DNA from: Janthinobacterium sp. 64 | GTDB lineage: Bacteria; Pseudomonadota; Gammaproteobacteria; Burkholderiales; Burkholderiaceae_D | Direction: 5' to 3' | Length of the DNA stretch: 64,000 nt | Assembly: GCF_002813325.1 (NCBI RefSeq) | Contig: NZ_PHUG01000001.1 | Location: 1,178,001-1,242,000 of the forward strand | Part shown: piece by piece, positions 28,520-41,426 of the stretch | How positions within the stretch are numbered: the first letter of the stretch is position 1 | How the letters are laid out: every line of letters begins with the position of its first letter | Translations under genes and position numbers: made by a program | Notes under the pieces: model-generated | Told to the model about the DNA's origin: nothing | The model's input: only the letters and a program-made list of their open reading frames with translations | Databases searched by the model: none

Positions 28520-29737
28520 CTAGCCCTCCCGTTCCTGCCGCGTCCATGCCTGGGCTTGCTCCGCTGCGGCGCGCAACGCCGCGTCTTCCTGCCAGCCGGC
28601 GTCAATTTCTGTCACCAGGGTCTGCAATGTGGCATTCGCCGCCTCGGCCTGCGCCTGTCCATCACCCAGCGCCGACGCCGCCACGTCTTGCACGCGCAAA
28701 AACAATGCGTAGCGCTGGCGCCGGTTTTCCGCCATGCGGAGCAACAGCCCATGCGATCCCACCGGGCCCGGCCCGGCCACCTCGAGCATCCTCCTGCCCG
28801 CCGGCAATGCCAGCAAGCGCGGGTGGATGTCGCGCTGCAAACTGTCCAGTTGCGCGACATACGCCTCGTTGCGCGCGCCAGCCCTGGCCAGTGCCGCGCG
28901 CGCCGCGTTGATGCCTTGTGCGCTGCGCAAACCTTCATAGGCAAATACCGGCTGCAAGCCATAACTGGCAAGATCGCTCGACAGCGCGCGATTCGCCTGT
29001 GCGGTGGCCTGCCAGAAGTCCGCCATCAGCAGGGTCAGCTGATCCAGGCTGTCCAGCCCCGTCAACGCCAGCGGGGGCACGGGTGCCGGGTCGCCGTCCG
29101 CGCGCGCGCTATGCGCCAGCAGCCAGACACGCATTGCGCCCAGCGCCTGGGCCTGCAGCATGGCGCGATGCGCACGCATCCACTCCTGCCCCAGTTGTGC
29201 GCTCACCTGATCCATGGCCAGTCGCGCCTCCGCAACCTGGTCTGCCGCCTTCCCGGTGGCGGCCCGCTTCATTTGCCGGAATTCGGCGGCGGAGAATGCG
29301 GGGTTCTGCTCACCCGGCTTGACCCCTTGGCGCGCCAGCAGGGCCGTCACTTCGCGCCGGCCCACACTGCCTCGGTAGTAGCGCGTCAATTCGTTTGCCG
29401 ACGCGATGGACACGTAGCGGGCATACAGGGGAACGAGGGACGCATACATCACCTCGTCACTCATGTGCACGGCCATGTGCCGCCGCAGTTCCACGGCCTC
29501 GGCATCGCCGCTGCCGCCGTCCAGCATCCAATGGCGGAGGTAGGCGGTCAGGTGATTCGCTTGCAGCAGCCGGCGCACGGCCGCCGCGTGGCTGGCACTG
29601 ATGGCGCCGGCCGATGCCGCTGTTGCCGCTTCGGCGTTGGCCGGCCCGGCGCTGCCGCCAGCGCACGCGGAAAAGGAAAAGGACAAGGACAAGGCGGCCA
29701 GCATGGCAGCCACGATGGCCGGGCGTGATAATCTCAT
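28520..29737 (-). CDS. exported DUF2059-like protein, paralogue B
   Basis: 405 residues with a signal sequence ending SFSACAGG, possibly a lipobox with Cys as the lipid site (weak, because Phe occupies -3). The body parallels paralogue A: LLQANHLTAYLRHWM, MAVHMSDEVMYASLVPLYARYVS and GLRSAQGINAARAAL. The two proteins are identical in length. The lipobox would anchor this copy while A stays soluble, which is inference. It is first in the three-gene leftward set. Confidence 0.72.
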   Translation of the reverse strand: MRLSRPAIVAAMLAALSLSFSFSACAGGSAGPANAEAATAASAGAISASHAAAVRRLLQANHLTAYLRHWMLDGGSGDAEAVELRRHMAVHMSDEVMYASLVPLYARYVSIASANELTRYYRGSVGRREVTALLARQGVKPGEQNPAFSAAEFRQMKRAATGKAADQVAEARLAMDQVSAQLGQEWMRAHRAMLQAQALGAMRVWLLAHSARADGDPAPVPPLALTGLDSLDQLTLLMADFWQATAQANRALSSDLASYGLQPVFAYEGLRSAQGINAARAALARAGARNEAYVAQLDSLQRDIHPRLLALPAGRRMLEVAGPGPVGSHGLLLRMAENRRQRYALFLRVQDVAASALGDGQAQAEAANATLQTLVTEIDAGWQEDAALRAAAEQAQAWTRQEREG

Positions 29738-29786
29738 GTCGTGCTCGATTCAGATGAAGGATGACGGGCTGCGCTGTGGCAAGCCC

Positions 29787-31163
29787 TCAATTGCAGCGCA
29801 CTGCGCCGAAATGCTGGGCCAGACTCATGCCCAGCCCCTCTTCGACGGCGCTTTCCACCTGCGCCGCCAGGGCCGCCGCTTCTTCCGCCGCCTTGATGTC
29901 GCGCTCATTCGTCGAGCCGGCCGGGTAGCCGGAATTGACGCGCATGCCGCCGAAGACGAACAGGCGGTAGACGTCGGCCAGGCTGATGCGGTTGACGTTG
30001 CCCAGCAAGACCCAGTGGTCGGAACTGTCGGCCACGCGCTTGCCCCACTGTACCCGCACGGCGCCTTCCACGTTGACTCGGCCCACCCAGCCCTGCAGCA
30101 CCATCTTGTCGAGCAGGGTTTCCATTTCTTCGAAGCCCAGGCGCGTGCTGCGGCGAATGTCTGCCGCGCCGACCAGGGCCGAATCGGCGCAGTGGCAAGC
30201 CTGGTGCAGCACCTTCAGGATGGCGACGGCGTCGACGAATTCGCTGCCGGGCGCCGCCTCGTACCACCAGCGTTCGTATTTCACGACGGGCAAGGCGGCC
30301 ACCAGCAAGGCGCCCACCAGGGTGATCATCCAGCTCAGGTAAATCCACACGAGGAACAGCGGCAAGGCGGCCAGCGCGCCGTAGATGCGCGAATACGTGG
30401 GGAATTCCTGGATGAATTCACCGAAGCCGCGCTTGGCCACCTCGAACGCCAGCGCCGCCAGCAAGCCGCCCCATGCCGCGTCGCGCCAGTCCACGTCGCG
30501 GTTCGGCACGGCGATGTACAGCAAGGTAAACGCCAGCATGGTCAGGCCGATCGACACCAGCGTGTAAAACACGGCGCCAAGGAAAGGCACGGCGCCCACC
30601 ACGCCGCTGGTGGCCATGAAGAGGCGCGAGGTCACCGTCAGCGACACGCCCACCAGCAGCGGCCCCAGGGTGACGATGGCCCAGTACACCAGCAGACGCT
30701 TGGTCCAGCGGCGTTCCTGGCGCACCCGCCAGATGCGGTTGAAGACGCGTTCGATCAAGCCCATCATGCCCACCGAGGTGACGATCAGGGCACCCGCGCC
30801 GATGGCCGACAGCCGCGTGGCCTTCGAGGCGAACGTGGTCAGGTAGTCGAGGATGGTGTTCGATATCCCCTTGGGCATGACGCTTTGCACGAAATAATCT
30901 TCCAGCGCGTGGCGGAAGGTATTGAATAGCGGGAAAGTGGTGAAGATGGCCAGGGCCAGGGTCAGCAGCGGCACCAGCGCGAACACGGTGGCAAACGTCA
31001 GGCTGCCGGCCACTTGCGGCAGGCTTTCCTCGCGCACGCGGCGGCGCGCGAACTGCAGCAGGTCGCGCGTTTCGGACCACGTCAGGCCGCGCACCATGTC
31101 GGCACCGAGGTGCAAGGTGCGCCACAGGTATTTAAAGATGGGGAGTATATATTTTGAAAACAT
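29787..31163 (-). CDS. YihY/BrkB-family inner-membrane protein
   Basis: 458 residues. About six membrane segments in residues 35-300 carry the family signatures (LPQVAGSLTFATVFALVPLLTLALA, RIYGALAALPLFLVWIYLSW). A soluble C-terminal extension of about 140 residues follows, with a winged-helix-like stretch (STRLGFEEMETLLDKMVLQGWVGRV). The older label ribonuclease BN for this family is not supported by these features. The ATG at 31163 is used; a TTG two codons earlier is also open. It diverges from wrbA. Confidence 0.88.
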   Translation of the reverse strand: MFSKYILPIFKYLWRTLHLGADMVRGLTWSETRDLLQFARRRVREESLPQVAGSLTFATVFALVPLLTLALAIFTTFPLFNTFRHALEDYFVQSVMPKGISNTILDYLTTFASKATRLSAIGAGALIVTSVGMMGLIERVFNRIWRVRQERRWTKRLLVYWAIVTLGPLLVGVSLTVTSRLFMATSGVVGAVPFLGAVFYTLVSIGLTMLAFTLLYIAVPNRDVDWRDAAWGGLLAALAFEVAKRGFGEFIQEFPTYSRIYGALAALPLFLVWIYLSWMITLVGALLVAALPVVKYERWWYEAAPGSEFVDAVAILKVLHQACHCADSALVGAADIRRSTRLGFEEMETLLDKMVLQGWVGRVNVEGAVRVQWGKRVADSSDHWVLLGNVNRISLADVYRLFVFGGMRVNSGYPAGSTNERDIKAAEEAAALAAQVESAVEEGLGMSLAQHFGAVRCN

Positions 31164-31188
31164 GTGCAAAATCAGAACGGCGCCATGA

Positions 31189-32245
<1,057 letters not shown>

Positions 32246-32249
<4 letters not shown>

Positions 32250-33661
32250 CTGAAAAAGCCGATTTCCTCGCCGCCTGCCGCGACCTGCTGGGCGAAGCCT
32301 ACGTACTCACCCTGGAAGCCGACATGGCGCCCTTCCTCACCGACTGGCGCGACAGGTTTACCGGCAAGGCCCTGGCCGTGCTGCGCCCCGCCACGGTGGA
32401 GCAAGTGGCGGGCGTGCTGCGCGCCTGCGCGCAATGGCAAGTCCCCGTCGTGCCGCAAGGCGGCAATACGGGCCTGGTCCTGGGCAGCATCCCGGACGCC
32501 GCCGGCACGGCCATCGTGCTGTCGCTGGCGCGCCTGAACAGCGTCCGCGCGCTCGACCCCGTCAACCGTACCATCACGGTGGACGCGGGCTGTATTTTGC
32601 AAACCATCCAGGAAGCGGCGGCCGCCGCCGGCTGTTTGTTCCCCCTGTCGCTGGCGGCCGAGGGCAGTTGCACCATCGGGGGGAATCTGGCCACCAACGC
32701 GGGCGGCACGGCCGTGCTGCGCTACGGCAATACGCGCGAACTGTGCCTGGGCCTGGAAGTGGTCACGCCGCAAGGCGAGATCTGGAGCGGCTTGCGCGGC
32801 TTGCGCAAGGACAATACCGGCTACGATTTGCGCGACCTGTACATCGGCGCCGAAGGCACCCTGGGCGTCATCACGGGCGCCGTCATGAAATTGTATCCGC
32901 AGCCGAAAGCGTGCATCACGGCGCTGGCGGCCATGCCCTCGCCCGCCCACGCCCTGCGTCTATTAAGCCTGATGCAAGACCATTGCGGCGCCAGCCTGAC
33001 GGGCTTTGAACTGATGTCGCAGTATTGTCTGCAACTGGTGGCCGAGCAGTTCCCGCAGCTGCCGCGTCCTTTCGCGGACGCCCACGGACAATACGTGCTG
33101 CTGGAATTATCGAGCAGCCAGTCCGAGGCGCACGCCGTGGAATTGCTGGAAGCGAGCATCGGCGCGGCCCTGGAGGATGAATTGATCGAGGACGCCGTCG
33201 TCGCCAGTTCCGTGGCGCAGTCCGAGGGATTATGGCAGCTGCGCGAGCACATTCCGCTGGCGCAGGCGCAGGCGGGCAAGAACATCAAGCACGATATCTC
33301 GCTGCCGATTTCCCGCATCGCCGACTTCATCAGCGTCACGGATGTGGCATTGGCAACGGCCTTCCCCGGCTGCCAGCTGGTGTGCTTCGGCCACCTGGGT
33401 GACGGCAACCTGCATTACAACGTGGCGCCGCCGCCCGGCATGACGGACCGCGACTTCCTGGCCAACCAGGACGCGATCAACCGCATCGTGCACGACCAGG
33501 TCCACGCTTTTGGTGGTTCGATTTCGGCCGAACACGGCATCGGCGCGCTGAAAAAGGACGATCTGGCGCATTATAAATCGCCGCTGGAATTGCAGCTGAT
33601 GCGCGCCGTGAAGCAGGCGCTGGACCCGCAGAACATCATGAATCCGGGGAAGATATTGTGA
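32246..33661 (+). CDS. FAD-binding oxidoreductase, D-2-hydroxyacid dehydrogenase type
   Basis: 471 residues. An N-terminal FAD_binding_4 domain (QGGNTGLV, then EGSCTIGGNLATNAGG) and a C-terminal FAD-oxidase domain (GHLGDGNLHYN, SAEHGIGALKKD, DPQNIMNPGKIL) are both complete. This is the pattern of D-2-hydroxyglutarate or D-lactate dehydrogenases and of GlcD. The exact substrate cannot be told. The start overlaps the DUF2069 gene by four bases. Confidence 0.9.
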
Positions 33662-34086
33662 AATCGCCGTCCTTCCTGCTCTGCGCCATGGTCTTGCTGG
33701 CTGGTTCCGCCAGTGCGCAGGACATCTACAAATGCGTGCAGGATGGCCAGACCAGCTATAGCGCCACGCCCTGCACGGGCGGCCAGCTGCAGATCCTGGA
33801 AATCCCCTCGCCCCCGCCTGCCGTCGACAAGGGCGCGGCCACGCGCCAGGAGCGGGTGGCCAGCCAGCTGGAAGCGGCACGCAAGAAGCAGGAAAATCTG
33901 GCAGACCAGGCGCGCGAACGGGCCGCCAGGCAGAAGGAAATACATGACAAGCATTGCGCCCAGCTGCGCCTCGATCAGAAATGGGCGGCGCAGGACGCCG
34001 TCGGCGCCGGCGACAGGAACCGCGACGCGGCGCAACTGAAAGCGCGGCGCGCCGGCGAACGCCTGGCCGTCGAATGTCTGAATTGA
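33658..34086 (+). CDS. small exported DUF4124-type protein
   Basis: 142 residues with a clear signal peptide (to SASAQ) and the DUF4124 start DIYKCVQDGQTSYSATPC, in which two Cys may form a disulfide. A charged coiled-coil-like tail rich in Arg, Lys, Gln and Glu follows. The start codon is GTG, overlapping the stop of the upstream oxidoreductase. The stop lies 13 bases inside the following permease gene. Function is unknown. Confidence 0.8.
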   Translation: MKSPSFLLCAMVLLAGSASAQDIYKCVQDGQTSYSATPCTGGQLQILEIPSPPPAVDKGAATRQERVASQLEAARKKQENLADQARERAARQKEIHDKHCAQLRLDQKWAAQDAVGAGDRNRDAAQLKARRAGERLAVECLN

Positions 34087-36665
34087 GTGCCCCGCTGGCC
34101 AGCCCGGCGACGACGCGCCTGCTGTCGCGCTGGCTGCTGCTGGGCGAGTGGCGCGCGCATCCCGTGCGCGCCTTCGTCGCCATCCTGGCCATCGCCATCG
34201 GCGTGTCGCTGGGCTTTGCCATCCATTTGATCAACGCGGCCGCCTTCAATGAATTTTCCACGGCCGTCAAAAGCCTGTCCGGCCAGGCCGACGTGCAGGT
34301 GGCCGGGCGCGAAGCGCTGTTCGACGAAAGCATCTATCCTTGGCTGGCGCAGCGCGACGGCGTGGCCGTGGCTTCGCCCGTGCTGGAACTGCAAGCTAGC
34401 GTGGCCGGCAAGCAGGATGGCGGCCCGCTGCACATCCTGGCGCTCGATGTCTTCCGCGCCGGCTTCATCTCACCCGACCTGATCGGCGCGCCCGCCGAGG
34501 GCCAGCCTTTCGACACCCTGGCCGACGACGCCATCTTTTTGTCCCCGGCCGCCTTGCGCTGGCTCGGTGTGGCGCAGGGCGACACGATTGCCCTGCAATC
34601 GGGCACGGGCCAGGTGCCGCTGCGCGTGGCCGGTTCGCTGCAGCGCGCGCGCGCCGGCCAGCGCATCGCCGTCATGGATATCGGCGCGGCGCAGTGGCGT
34701 TTCAACAAACTGGGCAAGCTGTCGCGCATCGATCTGAAACTGCGCCAGGGCGTCAACCGCGACGCCTTCCAGGCCGATCTCGCGCGCGCACTGGAAGCGC
34801 AGTATCTGGGCCGTTTCCAGGTGGGCCAGCCGAATGACGAAAACCAGAATAGCCGCAACAATAACCTCAGCCGCGCCTACCGGGTCAACCTGACGGTGCT
34901 GGCCCTCGTCGCCCTGTTTACCGGGGCGTTCCTGGTGTTTTCCACGCAGGCGCTGTCCGTCATCCGCCGCCGCGGCCAGTTCGCGCTGCTGCGCGTGCTG
35001 GGCATGGAGCGGGGACAATTGCTGCGCCAGGTGCTGCTGGAAGGCGCCAGCCTGGGCGTGGTCGGCGCTGGCCTGGGCATCGCCGGCGGTTATGCCATGG
35101 CGGCCGTGGCCCTGCGCTTTTTCGGCGGCGACCTGGGCGCCGGCTATTTCGCGGGCGTGCAGCCGCAGGTGCAATTCACGCCCGTCGCCGCCTTTGTTTA
35201 CTTTGCCCTCGGCCTCGGTGTCGCCTTGCTGGGCTGCGCGGCGCCCGCGCTGGAAGCGGCGCGCGCCGCCCCCGCCATCGCCCTGAAATCGGGCAGCGAG
35301 GAAGTCGTGACGACGCGCCTGGCGAAAACCTGGCCCGCGCTCGCTTGTTTGCTGCTGGCCGGCGTATTGACATTCCTGCCGCCCGTGTTCGAACTGCCCC
35401 TGTTCGGCTACTTATCCATCGCGCTGCTGCTGATCGGCGCCATCGCCCTGATGCCGCAGCTGGCCGCCGTCGTCTTCCGCGTCCTGCAGCGCGCCTGGCT
35501 GCGCACGGACACGAGCAGCCACGCGCCCGTGCGCAGCCTGACCCTGGCGCGCCTGGCGAACGCCTCGGGCCAGGCCGGCATCGCGCTCGGTGGCGTGCTG
35601 TCGAGTTTTAGCCTGATGGTGGCGATGGCCATCATGGTGTCGAGTTTCCGTGTCTCCGTCGACGACTGGCTGCTGCAGATCTTGCCGGCCGACGTGTATA
35701 CGCGCACGACCGCCAGCGGCGGCACGGCGGGCCTGAACCCGCGTGAACAAGCCGCCATCAGCGCCCTGCCCGGCGTGGCCAGGGTGGATTTTCAGCGTCT
35801 GCGCTCGCTGTCGCTGGCGCCCGACCGCCCCAACGTGATGCTGCTGGCGCGCCCCATCAATTTGCCAGACCCGGGCAAAAGCATGGTACTGGTGGGCGAG
35901 ACGCTGCCTGTGCCAGCGGGCGCGAAACCGGTCTGGCTGTCCGAAGCGGCGGCCGACCTGTACAACGTCAAGCCTGGCCAGCAGATCGCCCTGCCGCTGG
36001 CGGGCGGCCTGCACCAGTTCTTCGTCGCCGGCATCTGGCGCGACTATGCGCGCTCGTCCGGCGCCATCCAGATGCCGCTGGACGACTACCGCGCGCTGAC
36101 GGGCGACCAAGACGTGAGCGATGCGGCCCTGTGGCTGGGCAAGGACGCCACGGGCGACGAGCTGCAGCAGCGCCTGAAGGCCCTGCCGTTTGGCGCCAGC
36201 CTGGAAGTGTCGAACCCCTCGGCCATCCGCGCCCTGAGCCTGCAGATCTTCGACCGCAGCTTCGCCGTCACGTATTTATTGGAAGCGATCGCCATCGTCA
36301 TCGGCCTGTTCGGCGTGGCCGCCACGTTTTCCGCGCAGACCCTGGCGCGCGCGCGCGAATTCGGCATGCTGCGCCACGTGGGCGTGACGCGCGGGCAGAT
36401 CTTGTCCATCCTGGCACTGGAAGGCGGCGCGCTGACGGCGCTGGGCATCGCCACCGGTTTTGTCCTGGGCCTGTTGATCAGCTTTGTGCTGGTCTTCATC
36501 GTCAACCCGCAATCGTTCCACTGGACCATGCAGCTGCACTTGCCGTGGCCTTTGATCGCCAGCGTGGCCGCCGCCCTGCTGACGGCAGCGGCCTTGACTG
36601 CCCTCATCGCGGGCAGGCAAGCCCTGTCCGCTGGCCCCATCCGCGCCGTCAGGGAGGACTGGTAA
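34074..36665 (+). CDS. FtsX/MacB-type ABC transporter permease
   Basis: 863 residues with about ten membrane segments. There is an N-terminal one (FVAILAIAIGVSLGFAIHL), a group at residues 275-470 and a C-terminal group at 735-850. Extracytoplasmic domains lie between them, so two FtsX units form the YbbP-like layout. Such permeases need an ATPase partner, but none is adjacent: upstream is a DUF4124 gene and downstream an AttH/CrtC-like gene. The ATG at 34074 overlaps the upstream stop. Its stop shares one base with the next ATG (TAATG). Confidence 0.85.
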   Translation: MSELSAPLASPATTRLLSRWLLLGEWRAHPVRAFVAILAIAIGVSLGFAIHLINAAAFNEFSTAVKSLSGQADVQVAGREALFDESIYPWLAQRDGVAVASPVLELQASVAGKQDGGPLHILALDVFRAGFISPDLIGAPAEGQPFDTLADDAIFLSPAALRWLGVAQGDTIALQSGTGQVPLRVAGSLQRARAGQRIAVMDIGAAQWRFNKLGKLSRIDLKLRQGVNRDAFQADLARALEAQYLGRFQVGQPNDENQNSRNNNLSRAYRVNLTVLALVALFTGAFLVFSTQALSVIRRRGQFALLRVLGMERGQLLRQVLLEGASLGVVGAGLGIAGGYAMAAVALRFFGGDLGAGYFAGVQPQVQFTPVAAFVYFALGLGVALLGCAAPALEAARAAPAIALKSGSEEVVTTRLAKTWPALACLLLAGVLTFLPPVFELPLFGYLSIALLLIGAIALMPQLAAVVFRVLQRAWLRTDTSSHAPVRSLTLARLANASGQAGIALGGVLSSFSLMVAMAIMVSSFRVSVDDWLLQILPADVYTRTTASGGTAGLNPREQAAISALPGVARVDFQRLRSLSLAPDRPNVMLLARPINLPDPGKSMVLVGETLPVPAGAKPVWLSEAAADLYNVKPGQQIALPLAGGLHQFFVAGIWRDYARSSGAIQMPLDDYRALTGDQDVSDAALWLGKDATGDELQQRLKALPFGASLEVSNPSAIRALSLQIFDRSFAVTYLLEAIAIVIGLFGVAATFSAQTLARAREFGMLRHVGVTRGQILSILALEGGALTALGIATGFVLGLLISFVLVFIVNPQSFHWTMQLHLPWPLIASVAAALLTAAALTALIAGRQALSAGPIRAVREDW

Positions 36666-37741
36666 TGCGTCATATTTCCATCTTGTTGCTTGCGCTGGCC
36701 TTGCCTGCCTTGGCCGCGCCGCCCGCCTTCGCCCCCGTCACGCCGCTGCCGGCCGGTCAGACGCTGCGCCTGCCGCACGACTTCGGCGCCCATCCCGCCT
36801 ATAAAACGGAATGGTGGTACGCCACGGGCTGGGTCAAAACCGCCGGCGGCGAGCAACTGGGCTACCAGGTGACCTTCTTTCGCAGCGCCACGGCCACCGA
36901 CGCGGACAACCCCAGCACCTTCGCACCCAAGCAGCTGATCATCGGCCATGCGGCCCTGTCCGACCCGAAGGTGGGCAAGCTGCTGCACGACGAGAAAAGC
37001 GCGCGCGAGGGCTTCGGCCTGGCCTACGCCAAGGTGGGCGACACGGACGTCAAACTCGACGACTGGCGCATGCAGCGGCAGGCCGATGGCAGCTACCGGG
37101 TCAGCCTGGCCGCGCGCGATTTTCAATTGCAACTGACCCTGGCCCCCACCCAGGCCGTGCTGCTGCAGGGTGACGGCGGCTACTCGCGCAAGGGCGCGCG
37201 GCCCGCGCAATCGAGCTACTACTACAGCGAGCCGCAGCTGCGAACGACGGGCACGATCGCGCGCGCGGGCGGCAAGGCCGAAGCGGTGACGGGCACCACC
37301 TGGCTCGATCACGAGTGGTCCAGCCAGGTGCTCGATGCGGATGCCAGCGGCTGGAACTGGATAGGCGCCAACCTCGATGACGGCGGCGCGCTGATGGCCT
37401 TCCAGATCCGCAGCAAGACAGGTGCTAAACTATGGGCGCACGCGACATGGCGCGATGCGTCCGGCAAGATGACGCAGTTCGCTCCCGGCGACGTCGATTT
37501 CACGCCCACGCAGCTGTGGCGCTCGCCACGCACGCAGGCCCAGTACCCGGTCGCCACCGAGATCCGCACCGGTCCCACGCGCTGGCAGATCAAGCCGCTG
37601 CAAGCGGACCAGGAACTCGATTCGCGCCGCTCGACGGGGGCCGTGTACTGGGAAGGCGCCGTGACGGTGGAGCGCGATGGCCTGCCCGTGGGCCGCGCCT
37701 ACCTGGAAATGACGGGCTATGTGCAACCGATGAAGTTATAA
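36665..37741 (+). CDS. AttH/CrtC-like exported lipocalin-type protein
   Basis: 358 residues with a short signal peptide (LLLALALPALAAPPA). A CrtC/AttH-like double lipocalin fold follows. Signatures are HPAYKTEWWYATGW near the start, SYYYSEPQLRTTG, and TTWLDHEWSSQVLDADASGWNWIGANLDDG. The family includes carotenoid 1,2-hydratase and the AttH proteins that accompany ABC permeases. The one-base overlap with the permease supports a joint envelope role. Carotenoid chemistry is unlikely, since no carotenoid genes are near. Confidence 0.82.
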   Translation: MRHISILLLALALPALAAPPAFAPVTPLPAGQTLRLPHDFGAHPAYKTEWWYATGWVKTAGGEQLGYQVTFFRSATATDADNPSTFAPKQLIIGHAALSDPKVGKLLHDEKSAREGFGLAYAKVGDTDVKLDDWRMQRQADGSYRVSLAARDFQLQLTLAPTQAVLLQGDGGYSRKGARPAQSSYYYSEPQLRTTGTIARAGGKAEAVTGTTWLDHEWSSQVLDADASGWNWIGANLDDGGALMAFQIRSKTGAKLWAHATWRDASGKMTQFAPGDVDFTPTQLWRSPRTQAQYPVATEIRTGPTRWQIKPLQADQELDSRRSTGAVYWEGAVTVERDGLPVGRAYLEMTGYVQPMKL

Positions 37742-37780
37742 ACAGTACCGCAAGCAAAAAGTAAATCAAAGCGAAAACCA

Positions 37781-39643
<1,863 letters not shown>

Positions 39644-39645
39644 TC

Positions 39646-40320
39646 ATGAACGCACTTTTTCACGCCAACCTGGGCATCACCGATTTCTGGACCTTTTTAC
39701 TGGGGACCATCTTCATCGTCATCCTGCCCGGCCCCAATTCCATGTACGTGCTGTCGGTGGCCGCCCAGCGCGGCGTGCGGCCCGCCTACCAGGGCGCCTT
39801 CGGCATCTTCGCCGGCGACCTGATATTGATGGTGCTGTCGGCCTGCGGCGTCGCGTCCCTGCTGAAAGCCAGCCCGGCCCTGTTCTACGTCGTGAAATAC
39901 ATCGGCGCGGCCTATCTGGGCTGGATCGGCCTGCAAATGCTGATCGGTTGCTGGCGCAAGCTGCGCGCGCCAGCTCCCGCTGAAGGCGAAGCGGCGGCGG
40001 CAACGGCCCCCGTGAAGGAAAGCGACCCGTTCCGCAAGGCCCTGATCATCAGCCTGATGAACCCGAAAGCGATCCTGTTCTTCATCTCGTTCTTCATCCA
40101 GTTCGTCGACCCGGCCTTTGCCAAGCCCGTGCTGTCCTTCATCGGCCTGGGCCTGATTTGCCAGGTGATCAGCTTTAGCTATCTGACGGCCATCATCTTT
40201 GTCGGCGCGCGCCTGGCCGACACCTTCCGCCGCCGTCGCCGCCTGTCGGCCGGCATGGGCGGCGGCGTGGGCGCCATGTTCATCGGCTTCGGCGCGAAAC
40301 TGGCCACCGCCACCCTGTAA
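39646..40320 (+). CDS. LysE/RhtB-family amino-acid exporter
   Basis: 224 residues with about six membrane segments. The family start is present (FLLGTIFIVILPGPNSMYVLSVAAQRG), as is the mid-protein LMNPKAILFFISFFIQFV. It exports amino acids or related small molecules; the pattern is close to leucine exporter LeuE. The ATG follows the ABC exporter stop by two bases. The next gene makes a threonine-aldolase-like enzyme, so an amino-acid theme is plausible. Confidence 0.9.
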   Translation: MNALFHANLGITDFWTFLLGTIFIVILPGPNSMYVLSVAAQRGVRPAYQGAFGIFAGDLILMVLSACGVASLLKASPALFYVVKYIGAAYLGWIGLQMLIGCWRKLRAPAPAEGEAAAATAPVKESDPFRKALIISLMNPKAILFFISFFIQFVDPAFAKPVLSFIGLGLICQVISFSYLTAIIFVGARLADTFRRRRRLSAGMGGGVGAMFIGFGAKLATATL

Positions 40321-40329
40321 GGAACTGCC

Positions 40330-41421
40330 TTGACCGAGCTCGAACTGCGCCAGCGCTGCCACACCGTCCTGCCGGGCCACCGCCAGCCCACGCCAGCGGC
40401 CACCTTCGCCGCCATGGCCGCCTGGTGCGAGGCCAACGACATCGCGCACGACACCTATGGCGAAGGCGCGCTGATCGAGCAATTCGAAAACAAGGTCGCC
40501 GGCCTGCTCGGCTTCGAGGCGGCCGTGTTCTGCATCACGGGCACCATGACGCAGGTCACGGCCCTGCGCCTGGCCTGCCAGGATCGCGGTTCGCGCCTGG
40601 TGGCGCTGCATCCCACCTCGCACATCCTGCGCCACGAGCGGGGCAACCATGAATTGCTCGACCACTTCAAGGGTTTGACGATCGGCGACCCGCACCGTCC
40701 GTGGACGGTGGACGATTTGCGCGCCGTGCCCGATGCGCTGGGCGCGGCCCAGGTCGAACTGCCGATGCGCGAAATCGGCGGCCAGTGCCCGTCCTGGGAT
40801 GACTTGAATGACATCAAGCGCCACTGCCGCGACAACAACATTCATCTGCACATGGATGGCGCGCGCCTGTGGGAGGCGCAAGGGGGTTTCCAGCACCCCC
40901 TGCCCGCCATCTGCGACGGTTTTGACTCCGTCTACGTGTCGCTGTACAAGGGCATCGGCGGCCTCGGTGGCGCCATGCTGGCCGGCAGCCGCCCCTTTGT
41001 CGAACGGGCGCGCGAATGGTTCCGCCGCCAGGGCGGCAACATCGTGCACCGCACACCCTACGTGGTGGCCGCTGCCATGCAGTTCGACGCGCGCCTCGCC
41101 GCCATGCCCCGCTATTTCGAACGCACGCAGTGGCTGTACGCGCTGCTGCGCGATTTTCCATCGATTGCCGTCAATCCCGCCGCCCCGCACGCCAACATGC
41201 TGCACCTGCACTTGCCCGTCTCGCGCGAGCGGGCCATCGCCATCCGCAACCAGGTGGCCGCAGACCATGGCATCTGGCTGTTCGGCCGCGCCAGCCACGC
41301 CGCCCTGCCAGGGCGCAGCGTGGTGGAATGGTATGTGGGAGATAATTTGCTGGAAATGCCCGACGACAGCGTGCGGCTGGCCTTGACCTTGCTGGATCGG
41401 GCGATGCGCGCTATGGAATGA
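40330..41421 (+). CDS. threonine aldolase / beta-eliminating lyase family PLP enzyme
   Basis: 363 residues of the fold-type I low-specificity threonine aldolase family. Features are DTYGEGALIEQFENKVA, ITGTMTQ, LHMDGARLWEA (PLP-binding Asp) and a lysine in VSLYKGIGGLGGAML. It would cleave L-threonine or a related beta-hydroxy amino acid to glycine and an aldehyde. The start codon is TTG, supported by AAGGA seven bases upstream. It ends the rightward gene run and is followed by repeats. Confidence 0.86.
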   Translation: MTELELRQRCHTVLPGHRQPTPAATFAAMAAWCEANDIAHDTYGEGALIEQFENKVAGLLGFEAAVFCITGTMTQVTALRLACQDRGSRLVALHPTSHILRHERGNHELLDHFKGLTIGDPHRPWTVDDLRAVPDALGAAQVELPMREIGGQCPSWDDLNDIKRHCRDNNIHLHMDGARLWEAQGGFQHPLPAICDGFDSVYVSLYKGIGGLGGAMLAGSRPFVERAREWFRRQGGNIVHRTPYVVAAAMQFDARLAAMPRYFERTQWLYALLRDFPSIAVNPAAPHANMLHLHLPVSRERAIAIRNQVAADHGIWLFGRASHAALPGRSVVEWYVGDNLLEMPDDSVRLALTLLDRAMRAME

Positions 41422-41426
41422 GCATG

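Noticed and set aside
29787..31163. Ribonuclease BN annotation for the YihY-family gene
   Set aside because: The sequence shows a membrane protein without nuclease motifs; that family name is a known historical misassignment.
36665..37741. Carotenoid biosynthesis gene
   Set aside because: Only the fold is shared with CrtC; no other carotenoid gene is present and the gene is coupled to an ABC permease.
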